Origin: Pantoea sp.
GTDB taxonomy: Bacteria; Pseudomonadota; Gammaproteobacteria; Enterobacterales; Enterobacteriaceae
Length of the DNA: 64,000 bases
NCBI RefSeq assembly: GCF_028283705.1
Contig: NZ_JAPWKD010000015.1
Coordinates: 419,479 to 483,478, forward strand
Reading direction: 5' to 3'
Shown: piece after piece, positions 60,885 to 64,000 of the stretch
How positions within the stretch are numbered: position 1 is the first letter of the stretch
Layout: each line of letters starts with the position of its first letter
The notes under the pieces: generated by a model
Databases searched by the model: none
What the model was told of the DNA's origin: nothing
What the model saw: only the letters and a program-made list of their open reading frames with translations
Position numbers and translations under genes: made by a program

Positions 60885-61352
60885 TCACTCCTTTGTTTTT
60901 AGTGGTTTCATCATAAAGACGCTGAGCGGATCGGGTAAATAAGGCGGGAAAGCCGTGCACTGGCGATAGCCCATTTTCTCGTACAGCCGGATAGCCGCCT
61001 GTTGCTGATTGCCGGTTTCCAGCCGGGTCACCTCACAGCCCTGCTGCATGGCGAGGGTCTCAAGACGCTGCACAATCGCCTCACCCAGTTGGTGACCGCG
61101 CCACGCCGGGCGCACATAGATGCGTTTTAATTCTGCACCCCCGTCACCCTGCAACAAAATCGCCCCACAGCCCACCGGATGGTCAGCAGCATCGGTGACC
61201 ATCAGGCAATGCAGCATGCCATCCTCAACCGTGGCGAGATCCAGACAGTGGTTACTTTCCGCCGGATAAAGCACGCTCTGGAAAGCATCAAGTTCAGCGA
61301 TCAGCTGTTGTAAATCGGTATTTTGCGGGTGGGTGGTTTTGATAGTAAACAT
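60885..61352 (-). CDS. GNAT-family N-acetyltransferase
   Basis: A 155-residue acetyltransferase. The acetyl-CoA loop is RPAWRGHQLGEAIVQRLE, preceded by the beta4 strand ELKRIYV and followed by RLETGNQQQAAIRLYEKMGY. The wording near the C-terminus (CTAFPPYLPDPLSVFM) matches the YesJ/PaiA-like amino-compound acetyltransferases. Start 61352 follows AAGAGAAGGA; the longer frame to 61472 would add 40 unrelated residues. First gene of the trio with VOC and DAO genes. Confidence 0.9.
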   Translation of the reverse strand: MFTIKTTHPQNTDLQQLIAELDAFQSVLYPAESNHCLDLATVEDGMLHCLMVTDAADHPVGCGAILLQGDGGAELKRIYVRPAWRGHQLGEAIVQRLETLAMQQGCEVTRLETGNQQQAAIRLYEKMGYRQCTAFPPYLPDPLSVFMMKPLKTKE

Positions 61353-61492
61353 CCTTGCGATCCTTCTCTTCCGGCAGGTTATGTATTTATCGTTCCACAC
61401 TACTTTTATCGCGAGGAGAATAGCCAGGGTAAGACTTCTTTCGTATAGTTGCGTCGCGGTGCGAGATATCACCCCGCGACGCTATGCAGCTA

Positions 61493-61792
61493 TCAGGCTG
61501 CACCACCCGCCAGTTTATTTAAGGCGATCACTTCAGAATGCTCGACCAGCGGCGGCAGTTCGCCAAACAACTTCACAATATGCGGTGCATTAAGATGTTG
61601 TTCCAGCAGCGCCTGGCTTTGCCACTCTTCTGTCCAGATAAAGCGGCGCGGGTTCTGGCTGTCGCGATTAAGCTGGTACGTGATACAACCCGGCTCTTTT
61701 AATGTTTCTTCAATCACGCCACGAAATAGTTTCTCAGCCTGATCTTCACTGCCTGGTTTAATAGTAAATATTGCTACAACAGGAACTGTCAT
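61493..61792 (-). CDS. antibiotic-biosynthesis-monooxygenase-fold (ABM/YgiN-like) protein
   Basis: A 99-residue ferredoxin-like-fold protein: VVAIFTIKPGSEDQAEKLFR, CITYQLNRDSQNPRRFIWTE and HLNAPHIVKLF are typical of the ABM family, which includes YgiN quinol monooxygenase. ATG 61792 with a GGAGTGG site. A single gene; a role in quinone or aldehyde detoxification would suit the neighbourhood but is not shown. Confidence 0.9.
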   Translation of the reverse strand: MTVPVVAIFTIKPGSEDQAEKLFRGVIEETLKEPGCITYQLNRDSQNPRRFIWTEEWQSQALLEQHLNAPHIVKLFGELPPLVEHSEVIALNKLAGGAA

Positions 61793-61889
61793 ATTCCACT
61801 CCAATATTAAAAATAATAAGCAGCAATACGTTAGCGCAGCCTGTGCGGGCTGTCAGTCTGAAATTGTGCGGCCTGAAATTGATATATTG

Positions 61890-62330
61890 TTAGCTGAACA
61901 ATTTTCGATACTGAATAAACTCGGTTTTACTGGCGACCTGATCATATAACCTGCGTGCGGTGGCATTGGATTCCTGGGTGGTCCAGTACACACGCGAGCA
62001 ACCGGCCGCTTCTGCCTGCTGGTACACCGCGAGGATCAGCGCTTTACCTGCCCCTTTACCGCGTGCTGCCTCACTGACAAACAGATCTTGCAGGTAACAA
62101 TAATCCCCTGTTGTCCAGGTGGAACGATGGGTCAGATAATGCACCAGACCGAGTAGTTCCCCGTTTTCTTCCGCCACCAGACAATGCATCGGCTCGTTAT
62201 CGGCCAGTAAGCGGCTGAAGGTATTTGCCGTCGTTTCCGCACTGATATCCGCCGCATAAAAACGTTGATAGCCCTGCCATAAGGCCAGCCACGAGGAGTA
62301 ATCATTTGTCTGTAACGCACGTAACTGCAT
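61890..62330 (-). CDS. GNAT-family N-acetyltransferase (second)
   Basis: A 146-residue acetyltransferase: LQDLFVSEAARGKGAGKALI carries the acetyl-CoA loop, and the C-terminal part (SRVYWTTQESNATARRLYDQ) matches the diamine-acetyltransferase-like subgroup. It begins 2 nt after the ampC stop, so it can be translated from the same transcript as the beta-lactamase. The substrate is unknown. Confidence 0.9.
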   Translation of the reverse strand: MQLRALQTNDYSSWLALWQGYQRFYAADISAETTANTFSRLLADNEPMHCLVAEENGELLGLVHYLTHRSTWTTGDYCYLQDLFVSEAARGKGAGKALILAVYQQAEAAGCSRVYWTTQESNATARRLYDQVASKTEFIQYRKLFS

Positions 62331-62332
62331 AG

Positions 62333-63463
62333 TTAATCCCTGCCTTTTATCATATTGATTATCTTATCCGCCGCCACGACCCGGTCATCATTCGGGAACC
62401 ATTTATTCGCCAGCATAATCACGGCAATGTGCTCTGACGGGATAAATACCGCATAGGTGGAGAAACCATTGGTGGAGCCGGTTTTGTTGTACCACGCCTG
62501 TTGTGGCGCAGGCTGTAGCGGACGAATGGGCTGAGCAGCCATGCCCTGCATAATCCTCTGCCCGCTATTCCCCGCCACCAGCGTATGTTGTGTTACCGGC
62601 AAGGAATAATATTCCCACATCATCGCCTGCGTGAACGCCTCGGTGTGATATTGCCCCTGATGAGTGATGGCGATCGCCCGCCGCCATTCGGGATCAATTT
62701 GCACGTTATTGGTCTGAATCGCCAGCCAGCGGATCAAATCGGCGCTGGTTGATTTCAGACCATAGGCTTCAGCATCCAGCGGGCCAGGTGTGACACGTAC
62801 CGGTTGATCCTGTTTGTTGTAACCCTGCGCATAGTTTTTCATCTCCACCGGTGGCACCTGTACCCAGCTGTGATGCATCCCCATTGCGGGCAGCAGCTGT
62901 TGTTCCATTGCCTGCCGGAATGGCTGATGCAAGCTTTTGGCGGCGATCATGCCCAGCATTCCAATACCGAGGTTGGAATAAACCCGCTGTGTGCCAGGCG
63001 GCGCAGAAGGTTGCCAGTGCTGATACCATGCCATCAGTTGCTGCTGATTGGTCACTGCATCCGGCACAAACAGCGGTGTGCCGCTGGTATGCGTTGCAAG
63101 GTTAAGCAATGTGACGCGCTCAAAGGCACTGCCCTTTAGTTCTGGCAGCCAGTGGCTGGCGGTGTCGCTGAACTGTAACTTGTGCTGGACTGCTGCATAG
63201 CTCGCCAGCGTCGCGGTGAAGGTTTTACTCAGCGAACCAATTTCAAACAGCGTTTCATTGGTGATCGGCTGTTGTGTGGTTTTCGACGCCACGCCGTAGT
63301 TATAAAACGTGGTTTTACCGCGATAAAAAACCGCCACGGCCATGCCGGGCACCTGATATTGCTGCATCAGCGGTGTGACGATCGGGTCGATGTCGGGTGT
63401 CTGCGCCTGCACGTTGCCACTTATCAGCGCCGCCAGTACGGCGATTTTTGCCATTAAACGCAT
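62333..63463 (-). CDS. ampC: class C beta-lactamase (AmpC type)
   Basis: A 376-residue exported serine beta-lactamase. The signal peptide ([14 protein letters not shown]) is cleaved near residue 20. Active-site motifs are all present: SLSK at residues 77-80, YSN at 162-164 and KTG at 327-329. Length and layout match chromosomal AmpC enzymes of Enterobacterales. Start 63463 is set by AAAGGA at 7-nt spacing; an ATG at 63478 overlaps that site. No ampR lies next to it (the divergent gene is an aldolase), so classical AmpR-mediated induction is not encoded locally. A GNAT gene follows directly. Confidence 0.93.
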   Translation of the reverse strand: MRLMAKIAVLAALISGNVQAQTPDIDPIVTPLMQQYQVPGMAVAVFYRGKTTFYNYGVASKTTQQPITNETLFEIGSLSKTFTATLASYAAVQHKLQFSDTASHWLPELKGSAFERVTLLNLATHTSGTPLFVPDAVTNQQQLMAWYQHWQPSAPPGTQRVYSNLGIGMLGMIAAKSLHQPFRQAMEQQLLPAMGMHHSWVQVPPVEMKNYAQGYNKQDQPVRVTPGPLDAEAYGLKSTSADLIRWLAIQTNNVQIDPEWRRAIAITHQGQYHTEAFTQAMMWEYYSLPVTQHTLVAGNSGQRIMQGMAAQPIRPLQPAPQQAWYNKTGSTNGFSTYAVFIPSEHIAVIMLANKWFPNDDRVVAADKIINMIKGRD

Positions 63464-63638
63464 TGATATTCCTTTCATTTCTGTCAGCCCATCACTATAG
63501 GTTTCCCACAGCCCTTTTGCTATGTAAACGCCAATTAAGTGAACAACTTCACAACTGCGACATGGCGTCTGCTCGCTCAGGCGCAGCGGGAATTACAATG
63601 ATGTCCTTATCTCGCGGTTTTTCAGGAGGAAACACGTC

Positions 63639-64000
63639 ATGTTCGTCACCAATAAAGTTCGCATGAATCGCCTGTTTCAACACGGCAAATGTCTCGATGT
63701 GGCTATCGATCACGGCATTGCTAATGAACCCGATTTTCTCATTGGCCTGGAAAATATTGCCGGTGTGATGCGCAACCTGATTGCTGCCCAGCCGGATGCC
63801 ATTCAGGTCAATTACGGCCAGGCCGATTTGCTGCAACGCGAAGTGGGACGCAAACCGGCGCTGGTAATGCGTACTGACGTCGGCAACGCCTATAACGCCG
63901 CTCGTCATCGCGAAATGTGGGCGGTGCTGCACAATCCGGAAGAACCGATTCTCGCCGCATTGCAGATGGATGCCGCTGCGGTGGTGGTCAATCTGTATCT
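63639..64000 (+). CDS. class I aldolase of the DeoC/LacD/FbaB superfamily (5' part)
   Basis: The first 120 residues are visible; the gene runs off the right edge. The start CLDVAIDHGIANEPDFLIG, followed by QPDAIQVNYGQADLL and ALVMRTDVGNAYNA, is typical of the LsrF/FbaB/DhnA-type class I aldolases, TIM barrels with a Schiff-base lysine (beyond the window). CAGGAGGA precedes the ATG. It is divergent from ampC with a 175-nt gap. Substrate undetermined; probably the first gene of a sugar operon outside the window. Confidence 0.82.
   Translation, partial: MFVTNKVRMNRLFQHGKCLDVAIDHGIANEPDFLIGLENIAGVMRNLIAAQPDAIQVNYGQADLLQREVGRKPALVMRTDVGNAYNAARHREMWAVLHNPEEPILAALQMDAAAVVVNLY

Noticed and set aside
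1..64000. tRNA genes, rRNA genes, CRISPR arrays, prophage or intact insertion sequences
   Set aside because: No cloverleaf with conserved T-loop, no regularly spaced direct repeats, no transposase, integrase or phage structural genes were seen on either strand.

Overview
The window looks like an accessory stretch of a Gram-negative enterobacterial chromosome, most likely an Erwiniaceae member (Pantoea/Erwinia-like). That is an inference from several things. There is a chromosomal class C beta-lactamase and a GapC-type second GAPDH. Lipobox and Sec signal peptides are of enterobacterial type. Shine-Dalgarno spacing is regular, and the GC-moderate coding regions are separated by GTAG-footed REP-like palindromes. 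I see no rRNA, tRNA, CRISPR array, intact insertion sequence or prophage. The window opens inside a sugar-kinase gene (minus strand) and closes inside an aldolase gene (plus strand).

Layout. 0-8 kb: a carbohydrate locus. A binding-protein-dependent importer (binding protein, two permeases, ATPase) and a NagK-like ROK kinase lie on the minus strand, divergent from a GH123 (DUF4091)-type glycosidase and a TetR regulator. 8-26 kb: organic-nitrogen catabolism. It holds a nitrilase with its LysR regulator, an MFS transporter-amidase-RidA-amino-acid dehydrogenase operon, and a two-armed cluster arranged around an array of GTATAC motifs. The minus arm is a 985-residue HcnABC/opine-oxidase-like triple fusion, an M20 deacylase, an ABC ATPase and a LysR regulator. 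The plus arm is a DapA-family lyase, a binding protein, a permease, a hydantoinase and a GntR regulator. 26.3-31 kb: an AT-rich two-gene island. It encodes an 892-residue protein with a toxin-like C-terminus and a 446-residue HAD-motif protein, and REP copies that are 22/23 identical stand in direct orientation on its two sides.

31-36 kb: another amino-acid-type uptake operon (binding protein, fused permease-ATPase, GntR, DUF1989 protein), a flavin reductase and two small exported proteins. 37-42 kb: a GH42 beta-galactosidase, a GPH-family transporter and a regulator very like arabinose AraC. 42-49 kb: a signalling cassette made of a FixJ-type regulator, a 1855-residue kinase-like/AAA/GAF/PAS/histidine kinase and a receiver-only protein. 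49-64 kb: stress and detoxification genes. These are two XapX membrane proteins, a YcaC-like hydrolase, a YtcJ amidohydrolase-DoxX-MFS-hydrolase operon, pirin, gapC, an exported esterase with an AraC/MarA-like regulator, an amino-acid oxidase-VOC-GNAT operon, a monooxygenase-fold protein, a GNAT protein and ampC.

The most interesting cross-connection is a 24-bp asymmetric box, identical at 20 of 24 positions. It occurs in three distant intergenic regions (36219-36242, 50385-50408, 59036-59059), always in the same orientation relative to a downstream gene. It seems to tie the flavin reductase, the YtcJ-DoxX-MFS-hydrolase operon and the AraC-like regulator/esterase pair into one regulon, and the 58.5-59.0 kb AraC-like protein is the natural candidate regulator. 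Functional calls rest on motifs and context read by eye. Substrates of the transporters and enzymes are not determined by the sequence alone.
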